Shown here piece after piece: positions 41,588 to 50,086 of a DNA stretch of 64,000 bases. The notes under the pieces were generated by a model. That model searched no databases, was not told where the DNA came from, and saw nothing but the letters and a program-made list of their open reading frames with translations. Position 1 is the stretch's first letter. Each line of letters begins with the position of its first letter. Both the position numbers and the translations under genes were made by a program. The stretch spans positions 2,666,001-2,730,000 of the forward strand of contig NZ_VFMO01000001.1 in the NCBI RefSeq assembly GCF_006715095.1, in the 5' to 3' direction. The stretch comes from Yimella lutea. Its GTDB lineage: Bacteria > Actinomycetota > Actinomycetes > Actinomycetales > Dermatophilaceae.

Positions 41588-42118
41588 TCAGCTGCGCTCC
41601 GGTGGGAGTCCTACCTGGTCGCGCAAGTGCGCGCTGACCTGCTCGATGGCCTGTGCGACGGCGGGATCGGACGGTGCGGTTCGGCGTCCGAGGACGACCT
41701 GCTCGAACAATTCCCCCGTGCGCAGATCCTTGCGAATCACCACTCGTCCGGACTGTGCCGGACCGGTCGTCGGCAAGGCCGCGGACAGCACGACGGACGC
41801 CTGCACGCGTTCGTGGAAGACCTCGGGCAGGCGGGTGTCGGTGTCCTTGAAGGTGAACTGGACACCTTTGCTGCGATCGATCCAGGTGATGGTCAACGTC
41901 CAGGTGTCCGGGCTCCATTGACCGGTGTCGACGCAAGACCAGGGCTTGCGCCAAAGCACCTCCGTGTCACGGACGACCGCAAGTTCGGCGGTGCACGCCG
42001 CGACGGTGTGGCCGGTGTTGTCGTCGACGGCATACGCCAGCACCTTGTGTCCGCGCGTCAGGTCGAGCGCATCGGTCAGATCGGCGGGAGCTTTGGGGTC
42101 GCGCCCGAACATGCGCAT
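41588..42118 (-). CDS. Conserved hypothetical protein downstream of dnaG
   Basis: 176 residues, MRMFGRDPKAPADLTDALDL then VLAYAVDDNTGHTVAACTAE and WTLTITWIDRSKGVQFTF. Mostly beta-strand with two Trp-rich strands; no signal or membrane segment. It starts 33 bases after the dnaG stop and is probably in the same transcript. I do not recognise a functional family. Confidence 0.75.
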   Translation of the reverse strand: MRMFGRDPKAPADLTDALDLTRGHKVLAYAVDDNTGHTVAACTAELAVVRDTEVLWRKPWSCVDTGQWSPDTWTLTITWIDRSKGVQFTFKDTDTRLPEVFHERVQASVVLSAALPTTGPAQSGRVVIRKDLRTGELFEQVVLGRRTAPSDPAVAQAIEQVSAHLRDQVGLPPERS

Positions 42119-42151
42119 CAGGTTCTCCTCGGTCGTTGGATGGTCGATGGG

Positions 42152-44029
42152 TCACTCGGTGGCCATGCGCGCGTGCGCGGCCTGCAACTGCAGCAGGCGC
42201 GCTGACAACTGCCCAGCCATCTCGGCGTCGCCGGAGTGTTGACGTAGTTGAGCCATCACGTCGTCGATCCGGCGCCGCATCGCCGCATCGCGCACGCGGG
42301 CGATGAGCGAGGCGGCAAACCGCGGTTCGGGCAGCCCGGTGTTGCGGTCGATACGGGTGGGCAGTTCGGTGACCGAGAGTCGCGCCACGTAGCCGCCGAT
42401 CTCCTCGGGGGCGGCGGCTCGCACCGCATCACTCCACGCCCGCAGCGAGTTCGTCGACGGGTCGCCGACCTGCATCACCGCTTCGAAGATCTTGCCGTGC
42501 GCCGGCGCGAGGAAGTCGTCGACGGACAGTTCCATCAGCTGCGGGCCGGGCACCGCCGACGGAAACTGGAGCATGCACGAGAGCAACTGCATCTCCGCGA
42601 CAACGAGCGGGTTCCTGAAGTCGGGCAACGCGATGCCCGGCGTCTCCTGCTCGGGCTCGGGCTCGGGTTTACGGGCCGGACGTTCGTCGACCTTGATCGC
42701 GGAGGCCTTGTGCACCTCGAGTTCGAGCTGGTCGAGCGGCACACCGATCCATCCGGCGACCTCTCGGGTGTACGCCGGACGCATAGCGGAGTCGCGAATT
42801 CCCTTGATGATCGGGGCAACTGCACGCATTCCGCGGACGCGGCCCTCGACGCTGCCGAGGTCGAACCGGTCGAGCGTCGTGCGCACCGCGAACTCGAACA
42901 TGGGGATCGCCGACTCGACCAGCGACTCCACTCCCGGGGTTCCTTCGGCCAGTCGAAGCTCACACGGGTCCATGCCGTCGGGGGCGACGGACACGTACGA
43001 CTGCGCAGCCCACTGCTGGTCCATGTCGAAGGCCTTCATCGCCGCCTTCTGCCCGGCGGCATCGCCGTCGAAAGTGAACACCACACGTCCGGGCGCCTGT
43101 CCCGCTTCGTCGCGGATCAGCCGGCGGATCGACTTGATGTGGTCGGTACCGAACGCGGTGCCGCAGGTGGCCACGGCATGCGGCACACCGGCAAGGTGAC
43201 AGGCCATCACGTCGGTGTAGCCCTCGACGATCACGGCTCGACGGTCCGACGAGATCGACTTCTTGGCCAGGTCGAGACCGTAGAGGACGTGGGTCTTCTT
43301 GTAGATCGGTGTCTCGGAGGTGTTGAGGTATTTGGCCTCGATGCGGTCGTCGTCGAAGATCCGTCGCGCGCCGAACCCGATCGTGTCCCCGGTGATGTCG
43401 CGGATCGGCCAGACCAGGCGTCCGCGGAACCGGTCGTACAAGCCCCGTCGACCTTGCCCGACCAGCCCGGCAGTGACGATCTCCTCAGCGGTGAAACCCC
43501 TGCGGCGCAGGAGATCTGCGAGCGCCTCGCCGCCTCGCGGTGCGTAGCCGACTCCAAACGGTTTGCACTGCGCGCCGTTGAAGTCGCGGGCGCGTAGGAA
43601 GTCGCGTGCGGTTCGTGCCTCGCCCGACGAAATGAGCGACTCCTGGTAGAACTCGTCCGCAACCCGGTGCGCCTCGAGCAGCCGGGTCCGTCGGCCGACG
43701 GATTCCGGACGTGGCCCGACGCCCTGCTCGTAGTGCAGTTCGACGCTGTATTTCGCTGCCAGCCGCTCGACGGTCTCGGCGAAGGTGAGGTGCTCGACCT
43801 CCATCACGAAGTTGATGACGTCGCCGCCCTTGCCGCAGCCGAAGCAGTTGTAAGCGCCGACGGCCGGCCGGACGTAGAACGACGGGGTCTTCTCGTCGTG
43901 GAACGGGCACAGGCCCTTCAGCGAGCCGGGACCGGAACGGCGCAGCGTAACGTGTTCGCCGACGACCTCGTCGATCGCCGCCTTCTCCTTGACGAGAGCG
44001 ATGTCGTCTTCCTTGATCAAGCCCGCCAT
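42152..44029 (-). CDS. dnaG: DNA primase
   Basis: 625 residues. It makes the RNA primers for DNA replication. Seen in order: the CHC2 zinc finger (LCPFHDEKTPSFYVRP to NCFGCGKGGDVI), the DnaG core with the TOPRIM motif VIVEGYTDVMA and the TFDGDAAGQKAA acidic pair, and a C-terminal DnaB-binding helical domain (DRNTGLPEPRFAASLIARVR). Length is usual for actinobacteria. It lies 97 bases downstream of dgt, as in M. tuberculosis (Rv2343c-Rv2344c). Confidence 0.95.
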   Translation of the reverse strand: MAGLIKEDDIALVKEKAAIDEVVGEHVTLRRSGPGSLKGLCPFHDEKTPSFYVRPAVGAYNCFGCGKGGDVINFVMEVEHLTFAETVERLAAKYSVELHYEQGVGPRPESVGRRTRLLEAHRVADEFYQESLISSGEARTARDFLRARDFNGAQCKPFGVGYAPRGGEALADLLRRRGFTAEEIVTAGLVGQGRRGLYDRFRGRLVWPIRDITGDTIGFGARRIFDDDRIEAKYLNTSETPIYKKTHVLYGLDLAKKSISSDRRAVIVEGYTDVMACHLAGVPHAVATCGTAFGTDHIKSIRRLIRDEAGQAPGRVVFTFDGDAAGQKAAMKAFDMDQQWAAQSYVSVAPDGMDPCELRLAEGTPGVESLVESAIPMFEFAVRTTLDRFDLGSVEGRVRGMRAVAPIIKGIRDSAMRPAYTREVAGWIGVPLDQLELEVHKASAIKVDERPARKPEPEPEQETPGIALPDFRNPLVVAEMQLLSCMLQFPSAVPGPQLMELSVDDFLAPAHGKIFEAVMQVGDPSTNSLRAWSDAVRAAAPEEIGGYVARLSVTELPTRIDRNTGLPEPRFAASLIARVRDAAMRRRIDDVMAQLRQHSGDAEMAGQLSARLLQLQAAHARMATE

Positions 44030-44126
44030 CGTTCACCACCTCTCGTCGTTCGCTCGCGACTTCGAAGTCTATGTCGCTGCCTGCCTGCGCTCGACCGCCC
44101 TCCGCAGGGCCCGAGCAACAGGTGAA

Positions 44127-45356
44127 TCAGAGTTGGGTGCGGGCCAGCAGCCGAGCCCGCAGGTCGGTCATCGACGCCACCTGGTCGACGATCACCCGCA
44201 GGCGGGTGCCATCGTCCGTCGCCAGGTCGTACTCCTCGGCGAAAAGCGGATCCAGCAGGTCGGGGCGGGCGCTCAGCAGATCGACGAGTCCGGTCAGTTC
44301 ATCGCGCTGTCGAGCCATCAGTTCATTGCGCTCGTCGGTGAACATCACGAACCGCGCAGCAGTCGCCTTGAGCAGGACGCACTCCGCGACCACGTTGTCG
44401 GGCACCACCAGATCGGCGTCGTATCGCAGCAGCCTGCCCTCGCCGTGGCGGTCGGTGGTGGCTCGCACTGCCTCGCGCACGAACCATCCGATGAGCCTGC
44501 TGGTCATGTCCTTCAACGAGGCGACGGCGGCCCGGCCGCTGCCTCGCTCCGCGGGCACCGCGCCGCTACCGAGCAATGCCGTTGCCGCACTCTCGATCTC
44601 GGCGACCGACAGGTGTGGTGCGTACAACCGCTGCGCCAAGTGGGCAAGGTCGTTGACCTCGGTCGCCGACCCCAGCACTCGCAGGTCGATGAGGCCCGAG
44701 GTGACGCCGTCCTCGACGTCGTGCACCGAGTAGGCGACGTCGTCCGCCCAGTCCATGACCTGCGCTTCGAGACAGCGAGCCTTCGACGGGGCATCGGCTC
44801 GCACCCAGCCGAAGATCTCCCGGTCGTCGGCATAGCAGCCGAACTTGCGGGTCTGCGCCGGTCCGTCGCCGCGCGTCCACGGGTACTTCGAGGCCGCGTC
44901 CAGGCTGGCGCGGGTGAGGTTGAGGCCCACCGAGCGTCCCTGCGGGGTCGAGCGTTTCGCCTCGATACGGGTCAGCAACCGAAAGGTCTGCGCATTGCCC
45001 TCGAAGCCACCGATGTCGGACGCGATGGCATCCAGTGCGGTCTCACCGTTGTGGCCGTACGGCGGGTGACCGAGGTCGTGGGCCAGACATGCGGTGTCGA
45101 CGACGTCCGCGTTGCAGCCGAGCGCGGAGGCGATCTCGCGTCCGATCTGCGCGACCTCGAGCGAATGGGTCAACCGGTTGCGAATGAAGTCGTCCGAATC
45201 CGGCTGTAGCACTTGCGTTTTGGCAGCCAACCGACGCAAGGAGGCCGAATGCAGGATCCGGGCCCGGTCGCGCGCGAAATCGTCGCGGTCGGCGCTCTTC
45301 TGCGCAGGATCCTCCCCGACGAAGCGTTCGCGATCCTGGGGCGAGTACCCACTCAT
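44127..45356 (-). CDS. dgt: Deoxyguanosinetriphosphate triphosphohydrolase-like protein
   Basis: 409 residues, an HD-domain enzyme that splits dNTPs to deoxynucleoside and triphosphate, tuning nucleotide pools. The metal-binding residues are in NRLTHSLEVAQIG (His) and TACLAHDLGHPPYGHNGE (HD), with a later Asp in QVMDWADDVAYSVHD. The ATG at 45356 overlaps the stop of the upstream gene (ATGA), which fixes the start against a longer open frame. Coupled to the upstream chain of small genes; dnaG follows. Confidence 0.92.
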   Translation of the reverse strand: MSGYSPQDRERFVGEDPAQKSADRDDFARDRARILHSASLRRLAAKTQVLQPDSDDFIRNRLTHSLEVAQIGREIASALGCNADVVDTACLAHDLGHPPYGHNGETALDAIASDIGGFEGNAQTFRLLTRIEAKRSTPQGRSVGLNLTRASLDAASKYPWTRGDGPAQTRKFGCYADDREIFGWVRADAPSKARCLEAQVMDWADDVAYSVHDVEDGVTSGLIDLRVLGSATEVNDLAHLAQRLYAPHLSVAEIESAATALLGSGAVPAERGSGRAAVASLKDMTSRLIGWFVREAVRATTDRHGEGRLLRYDADLVVPDNVVAECVLLKATAARFVMFTDERNELMARQRDELTGLVDLLSARPDLLDPLFAEEYDLATDDGTRLRVIVDQVASMTDLRARLLARTQL

Positions 45357-45844
45357 CGGCCTCTCCTGCCGGCGAAGACGCGCAGGGGCGAGCGCATGCT
45401 GTGTTCGGTGTAGCCGCCGATCGCCAGACCCGCGCCGCGCTCGAACCGGTTGCGTGACCAGTGATCGCCGGTGAGCAGCTTCGACCACGCGCACGCCGCG
45501 AGGTACAGCGGGATGAACGGCAGGCCGCCGCACCGCTGGTACTGGAACGAGTGCCACTCCTCATGGCGCAGCAACCATTCGCGGTGCTCGAGGATCTCCG
45601 GCCACTCCTGGCGGGTGATCGCGACGCTACCCACGGTGAACGCGCCCGCGGCAGGGAATCCGAAGCGGTACCGGTCGGCGAGCCACATCCCGCGCGGCCC
45701 CCGAGTGATCCGACACCGGCCGATCCGGGCGACGAGGAGCCCCAAGGCAGTGGATCCGTTCCGCTTGTTCGCGCGGTTCTTCGCATCAATGCGACCCTGC
45801 TCGAACTCCTGCACGAAGGGGTCCGACATCAACGGATGGGTCAC
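45353..45844 (-). CDS. Hypothetical protein with an HExxH metallopeptidase-like motif
   Basis: 163 residues from a GTG at 45844 that overlaps the previous stop (GTGA). The centre holds RHEEWHSFQYQRCGGLPFIP, an HExxH zinc motif, followed by NRFERGAG, which supplies the Glu position seen in many small HExxH domains. A hydrophobic segment (PFIPLYLAACAWSKLL) follows the motif. It may be a zinc-dependent peptidase or a degenerate relative. Tightly coupled with DUF3806 upstream and dgt downstream. Confidence 0.7.
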   Translation of the reverse strand: MTHPLMSDPFVQEFEQGRIDAKNRANKRNGSTALGLLVARIGRCRITRGPRGMWLADRYRFGFPAAGAFTVGSVAITRQEWPEILEHREWLLRHEEWHSFQYQRCGGLPFIPLYLAACAWSKLLTGDHWSRNRFERGAGLAIGGYTEHSMRSPLRVFAGRRGR

Positions 45845-46266
45845 TGCTGCACCTGGAACATCTGCGGGACGACGTCGATGAACTGCACCAACCACCCGCG
45901 TTGCTGGGCTGCCCAGTTGTCGGCGATCGGGTCGACCGGGAACAGGATGGATGCCTCGTCCGCGCTCACCAACGCCAGGTCACGGCCCTGGTCGTCGGTG
46001 ACGATGCGCCAGTCGGCATCGGTGGTGCGGCGCAGGTGCTCGCCGAGTGCCATCCCGATCGCGGTGAGCGTCGCAGTGGGGTCGGTACGAGCATCCTCGT
46101 CGGTCGCGAGCACCTCGTCGAAGTACTTCTCGTACGCGGCCTCGATGCTGTCGGCCGACTCGACGTCGATCCCGAGACGCGCGGCGTCACCGAGCCAACC
46201 GCGCAGCACGATGCGGGACTGGGTGTCGAGTTGTTCGATCGTCGGGGCGGGCGAATCGGCGGTCAT
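45841..46266 (-). CDS. DUF3806-like protein
   Basis: 141 residues. The C-terminal half has AIGMALGEHLRRTTDADWRI, VTDDQGRDLALVSADEASIL and FPVDPIADNW, the pattern I associate with DUF3806. The N-terminus is acidic and helical. Function unknown. Overlaps the DUF2277 gene upstream (ATGA) and the HExxH gene downstream (GTGA). Confidence 0.7.
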   Translation of the reverse strand: MTADSPAPTIEQLDTQSRIVLRGWLGDAARLGIDVESADSIEAAYEKYFDEVLATDEDARTDPTATLTAIGMALGEHLRRTTDADWRIVTDDQGRDLALVSADEASILFPVDPIADNWAAQQRGWLVQFIDVVPQMFQVQQ

Positions 46267-46541
46267 GAGGCGGTGGCGCCGTACCTCGCCTGCGCGCGGG
46301 CGCGAGCCTTGGCAGCTTCGACCTCACGGTCCTTGGGCGGCGCGGTCGTCACCAGGGCGTCCAGCAGGTGCCGGCTGGCGTGTGCGATCTGTTCCACCGC
46401 TTCGTCGAAGGCTGCCTGGTTGGCGGCGGACGGCTTGGTGGTGCCGGCGATCTTGCGCACGTACTGCAGTGCAGCAGCCTGCACCTCGTCGTCGGTCGCC
46501 GGCGGCTCGAAGTTGTTCAGCGGACGGATGTTGCGGCACAT
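46263..46541 (-). CDS. DUF2277 family protein
   Basis: 92 residues beginning MCRNIRPLNNFEPPATDDEV, with QYVRKIAGTTKPSAANQAAF and ALVTTAPPKDREVEAAKARA. A small helical family of unknown function with a conserved N-terminal Cys. First gene of a coupled chain DUF2277 - DUF3806 - HExxH protein - dgt, all joined by 4-base overlaps. It is divergent from the rhodanese gene. Confidence 0.88.
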   Translation of the reverse strand: MCRNIRPLNNFEPPATDDEVQAAALQYVRKIAGTTKPSAANQAAFDEAVEQIAHASRHLLDALVTTAPPKDREVEAAKARARAQARYGATAS

Positions 46542-46598
46542 GTGCCCAGGTTCCCATACCACCCGATGGTGCGAGCCCGGTCGAGCCCGCCTGCGCTC

Positions 46599-46604
46599 TA
46601 CGCT
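46599..46604 (+). promoter_or_regulatory. -10 box of a leaderless rhodanese transcript
   Basis: TACGCT, six bases, ATG at 46611; no Shine-Dalgarno. Confidence 0.5.
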
Positions 46605-46610
46605 CGTGTC

Positions 46611-47456
46611 ATGAACCGCAGGAACCGCCCGCTCGTCAGCGTCGAACGCCTGAAGCAGGTCATGGACGAAGGATCCCTGGATCCGGTGCTGCTCGACGTC
46701 CGTTGGCAGTTGAACGCGCCGTCGCAGCGCGCGGCGTACGACGAGGCGCATCTGCCCGGCGCGCAGTGGATCGAGTTCGAGGAAGTGCTCAGTGGTGAGC
46801 CCGGCGACGACGGCCGCCACCCGATGCCCGATCACGAAACCTTCGAACGGGCGATGCGCGCGGCCGGCGTGACCGACGACCGTCCGGTCATTGCCTACGA
46901 CCAGGCGAATTCGCTTGCCGCGAGCCGCGCCTGGTGGCTGCTTCAACACTTCGGCCACACCGACGTATACGTGCTGGACGGCGGTTTCGAGGCGTGGGTC
47001 GCAGCCGGTCATCCGGTGACCTCGCAGGTCGACCCGGTGGTGCCCGGCGAGTTCGTCGCCACCCCGGGCTGCACGCCGGTCCTCGACGCGGACGAGGCGG
47101 CCGACCTGGCCTACCGTTCGGTGCTGCTGGACGCTCGTCCGGCCGACCGGTTCCGCGGTGAGAACGAGACGATCGACCCGGTCGCCGGCCACATCCCGGG
47201 TGCTGTGTCGATGCCCGCGTTGGCCAACGTGGGTCACGACGGACGCTTCCTGCCCCCGGACGATCTGGCCATGCGCTTCACGGCGGCCGGGGTGCGACCC
47301 GACAGCGAGGTCGGCGTCTACTGCGGGTCCGGCGTGCAGGCGTCCCACCTGGCGCTGGCGCTGCAGGCGAGTGGCATCAATCCCCGCACCGGCGTCTACG
47401 TGGGGTCGTGGTCGCACTGGATCACCGACCCGGACCGTCCGGTCGAGACGGACTGA
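46611..47456 (+). CDS. Two-domain sulfurtransferase (rhodanese)
   Basis: 281 residues with two rhodanese domains. The first keeps the fold (VLLDVRWQLNAP, HLPGAQWIEF, VIAYDQANSLAASRAWWLL) but has Asp-Gln where the active Cys would be. The second has the catalytic loop VGVYCGSGVQASHLAL. It moves sulfane sulfur from thiosulfate or 3-mercaptopyruvate to an acceptor. Length is normal. Confidence 0.9.
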   Translation: MNRRNRPLVSVERLKQVMDEGSLDPVLLDVRWQLNAPSQRAAYDEAHLPGAQWIEFEEVLSGEPGDDGRHPMPDHETFERAMRAAGVTDDRPVIAYDQANSLAASRAWWLLQHFGHTDVYVLDGGFEAWVAAGHPVTSQVDPVVPGEFVATPGCTPVLDADEAADLAYRSVLLDARPADRFRGENETIDPVAGHIPGAVSMPALANVGHDGRFLPPDDLAMRFTAAGVRPDSEVGVYCGSGVQASHLALALQASGINPRTGVYVGSWSHWITDPDRPVETD

Positions 47457-47459
47457 TCC

Positions 47460-48662
47460 TCAGCCGCCGCTGGCGTCGACCTCGGCGGCCGCGATCGTAG
47501 CGCGCTGTTGCGGCGAGAGTTCCTGGCTGTCGAGCCAGCCGTCCGGCAGGATCACGCGCCGCTCGGACCCGGCGCGTCCACGCTGGCCCTCTGCGGCCTC
47601 GCCCGGCCACGGCTGGTCGAGGTCCATGGTTGCGATGAGGTCGTCCAGCGCGGCCAGACTGTCGACGAGCGCCAGGCTGCTGCGGATGTGCGAACCGGCC
47701 CGGAATCCCTTGAGGTACCAGGCGATGTGCTTGCGGATGTCGCGGCACGCCTTCTGCTCGGACTCGTAGAACTCGACGAGGTACTCGGTGTGCAGGCGCA
47801 GCGTCTGCGCGACCTCGCGCATGGTGGGCTCCACCCGGTGCGACGAACCGGAGAATGCGGCGGCGAGATCGGTGAACAGCCACGGCCGGCCCAGGCACCC
47901 GCGGCCGACGACGACTCCGTCGCAGCCGGTCTCGGCGACCATCCGGACCGCGTCCTCGGCCGACCAGATATCGCCGTTGCCGAGGACAGGGACCGAGGTG
48001 ACCGTCTTCTTGAGTGTTCGGATCGCCGACCAGTCGGCGGTGCCGGAGTAGGCCTGTGCGGCCGTGCGCGCGTGCAGGGCAACCGCGGCGGCACCCTCGC
48101 CTTCGGCGATCCGTCCGGCTTCGAGGTAGGTGAGGTGGTCGTCGTCGATGCCCTTGCGCATCTTGACCGTCACCGGAATGTCGGCCTTGGCGGCTTCACG
48201 AACGGCGTTGCTGACGATGCCGCGGAACAGTTCGGTCTTCCACGGCAGCGCTGAGCCACCGCCCTTGCGGGTGACCTTGGGCACCGGGCAACCGAAGTTG
48301 AGATCGATGTGGTCGCAGCGGTCCTCCTCGACGAGCATCCTTACCGCAGCTGCCGTCGTGGCCGGGTCAACGCTGTACAGCTGGATCGAGCGTGGCGACT
48401 CGTCCGGGTCGTGCTCGATCAATCGCATCGTGATCGGGGTTCGCTCGACCAGTGCGCGGGAGGTGATCATCTCGCTGACGTACAGGCTGCTCGCACCACT
48501 GGCACCCGCCGCGTCCGAGCCGGCATTGCCGTATTGACGGCACAAGCGACGGAACGCGCGGTTGGTGATGCCGGCCATCGGGGCGAGCACCACCGGCGTC
48601 TCGATGCGCTGGTTGCCGATCTGCAGGGCAGGCAGCACGGGAGCGGGAACGGTCGTAGTCAT
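47460..48662 (-). CDS. tRNA-dihydrouridine synthase
   Basis: 400 residues. An FMN TIM-barrel enzyme that reduces uridines in tRNA D-loops: VLAPMAGITNRAFRRLCRQY, HIDLNFGCPVPKVTRKGGGS with the catalytic Cys, VTVKMRKGIDDDH, ALHARTAAQAYSG and VPVLGNGDIWSAEDA. DusB-like. The ATG at 48662 was chosen; an ATG four codons upstream (48674) is equally possible, and the longer open frame to 49064 is antisense to the next gene. Confidence 0.92.
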   Translation of the reverse strand: MTTTVPAPVLPALQIGNQRIETPVVLAPMAGITNRAFRRLCRQYGNAGSDAAGASGASSLYVSEMITSRALVERTPITMRLIEHDPDESPRSIQLYSVDPATTAAAVRMLVEEDRCDHIDLNFGCPVPKVTRKGGGSALPWKTELFRGIVSNAVREAAKADIPVTVKMRKGIDDDHLTYLEAGRIAEGEGAAAVALHARTAAQAYSGTADWSAIRTLKKTVTSVPVLGNGDIWSAEDAVRMVAETGCDGVVVGRGCLGRPWLFTDLAAAFSGSSHRVEPTMREVAQTLRLHTEYLVEFYESEQKACRDIRKHIAWYLKGFRAGSHIRSSLALVDSLAALDDLIATMDLDQPWPGEAAEGQRGRAGSERRVILPDGWLDSQELSPQQRATIAAAEVDASGG

Positions 48663-48725
48663 GGCGTCCACCATCGTCTCAGGCCGGTGCAAATCGGCGG
48701 GTTCGTCGCACGGACAGGTCGCCGT

Positions 48726-48731
48726 TAGGCT
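48726..48731 (+). promoter_or_regulatory. -10 box of a leaderless membrane-protein gene
   Basis: TAGGCT, six bases, GTG at 48738. Confidence 0.45.
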
Positions 48732-48737
48732 CGTCGG

Positions 48738-49061
48738 GTGCAGGATCAGACCCCTTCCGTTTCCGTGTCGCCGTTGCGCGCGAAGATCGAACACCGCAGC
48801 AACCCGATGGTCGAGACGCTCAGCCGGACGCCGCGAGCGCTGCCGATCGTGCTGTTCGCCGTTCTGGTCGCCGCGGGCGTGCTGTTGCGGGGAGCGCTCG
48901 GCGGGATCCTCCTGGTGGTCGCGGCCGCATTCGTCGGTTGGCTGGCCTATCTCGTCTGGCCGCGGTTGTCGCTGCCCGAACGGGTGATGCGGTGCGCCGT
49001 GCTGCTCCTGGTCGCTGCGCTGGCCGTCGTCTGCTTCGCCGCCGAAGGCCTGCTGATTTGA
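48738..49061 (+). CDS. Small membrane protein (possibly DUF6703)
   Basis: 107 residues. A 30-residue N-terminal cytoplasmic part containing HRSNPMVETLSRTPR is followed by three hydrophobic segments (ALPIVLFAVLVAAGVLL; GILLVVAAAFVGWLAYLVWP; AVLLLVAALAVVCFAA). Function unknown. It ends right where the znuA promoter begins, so the two are not cleanly separated. Confidence 0.7.
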   Translation: MQDQTPSVSVSPLRAKIEHRSNPMVETLSRTPRALPIVLFAVLVAAGVLLRGALGGILLVVAAAFVGWLAYLVWPRLSLPERVMRCAVLLLVAALAVVCFAAEGLLI

Positions 49062-49090
49062 CAACGATTCTCAACTGATTGAGAATCGTT
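49058..49090 (+). promoter_or_regulatory. Zur palindrome inside the znuA promoter
   Basis: AACGATTCTCAA-N4-TTGAGAATCGTT (49063-49090) is a perfect inverted repeat of the Fur/Zur type. It overlaps a promoter with TTGACA (49058-49063), a 17-base spacer, GAGAAT (49081-49086), then seven bases to the znuA ATG. Zur with zinc bound would block RNA polymerase. The regulator gene zur ends the same operon. Confidence 0.8.
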
Positions 49091-49093
49091 CTC

Positions 49094-50086
49094 ATGCTTC
49101 GTCTCGCCGTTCCTCTCGTCGCCGCCGCTCTCGCCACGTCCCTCGCCGCCTGCGGTTCCGACTCGAGCACTGCGGACGGCGCCGCGAAGAAGGACGGCGC
49201 GACACTGAACGTGGTGACGACGTTCTACCCGTTGCAGCATGCGGCCGAACGGGTCGGCGGCTCCACGGTGTCGGTGACCAATCTGACCAAGCCGGGCGCC
49301 GACGCGCACGACCTGGAACTGAAGCCGAAGGACGCCGCTTCCATCCAGCAGTCGTCGCTGCTGATCTACCTCAAGGGCTTCCAGCCGTCCGTCGACGCGA
49401 GCGCGTCCTCGGCGCCCGAGTCGTTCGACGTGTCGTCGACGGCGAACCTGTCCCTGCACGCGGACGACGTGACGAAGGTCGGCGTCGATGCTCATGACCA
49501 CGGTGACGAACAGGGTGACGAACACGGTGACGAACAGGGTGATCACGAGGGCCACGACCACGGCATCTACGACCCGCACTTCTGGCTCGACCCGGTGCGG
49601 TACGCGTCCGTGGTCGCTGCGATCGGTGAGCGCTTCTCGAAGCAGGACCCGAAGAACGCGTCCCGATACCGTTCGTCCGCAGCGACTTTCGTCAAGGAGC
49701 TCACGTCGCTCGACGGGTCGTTCTCCTCGACGCTGGCGACCTGCACCAGTCGTGAGTTGGTGACCGCACACACGGCGTTCGGCTACCTCGCCGATCGTTA
49801 CAAGCTGCACCAGGTCGGGGTCACGGCGATCTCACCTGAGCAGGAGCCGACCCCCGGACGTCTCAAGGCAGTCGCCGATTACGTCCGCAAGCACAAGGTC
49901 ACCACGATCTACACCGAGGTGTTGACGTCGCCGGCCGTCGCTGAAACCGTCGCCAAGCAGACCGGGGCGAAGGTCGCACTGCTCGACCCGCTGGAAGGAC
50001 TCACCGACAAGTCCCCCGCCAAGGACTATGTCTCGGTGATGAAGGCCAACCTTCAGGCGCTGAAGAAGGGACAATCGTGCCGATGA
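49094..50086 (+). CDS. znuA: Zinc ABC transporter substrate-binding lipoprotein
   Basis: 330 residues. Lipoprotein signal with lipobox SLAACGSDSS (Cys at about 21). The binding fold has VVTTFYPLQHAAERVGG, KPGADAHDLELKPKD (zinc His) and HFWLDPVRYASVV. A His/Asp/Glu-rich loop (DAHDHGDEQGDEHGDEQGDH) lies in the middle, a zinc-capturing feature of ZnuA proteins. It captures Zn2+ outside the membrane for ZnuBC. The start directly follows a Zur-controlled promoter and appears leaderless. Confidence 0.93.
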   Translation: MLRLAVPLVAAALATSLAACGSDSSTADGAAKKDGATLNVVTTFYPLQHAAERVGGSTVSVTNLTKPGADAHDLELKPKDAASIQQSSLLIYLKGFQPSVDASASSAPESFDVSSTANLSLHADDVTKVGVDAHDHGDEQGDEHGDEQGDHEGHDHGIYDPHFWLDPVRYASVVAAIGERFSKQDPKNASRYRSSAATFVKELTSLDGSFSSTLATCTSRELVTAHTAFGYLADRYKLHQVGVTAISPEQEPTPGRLKAVADYVRKHKVTTIYTEVLTSPAVAETVAKQTGAKVALLDPLEGLTDKSPAKDYVSVMKANLQALKKGQSCR

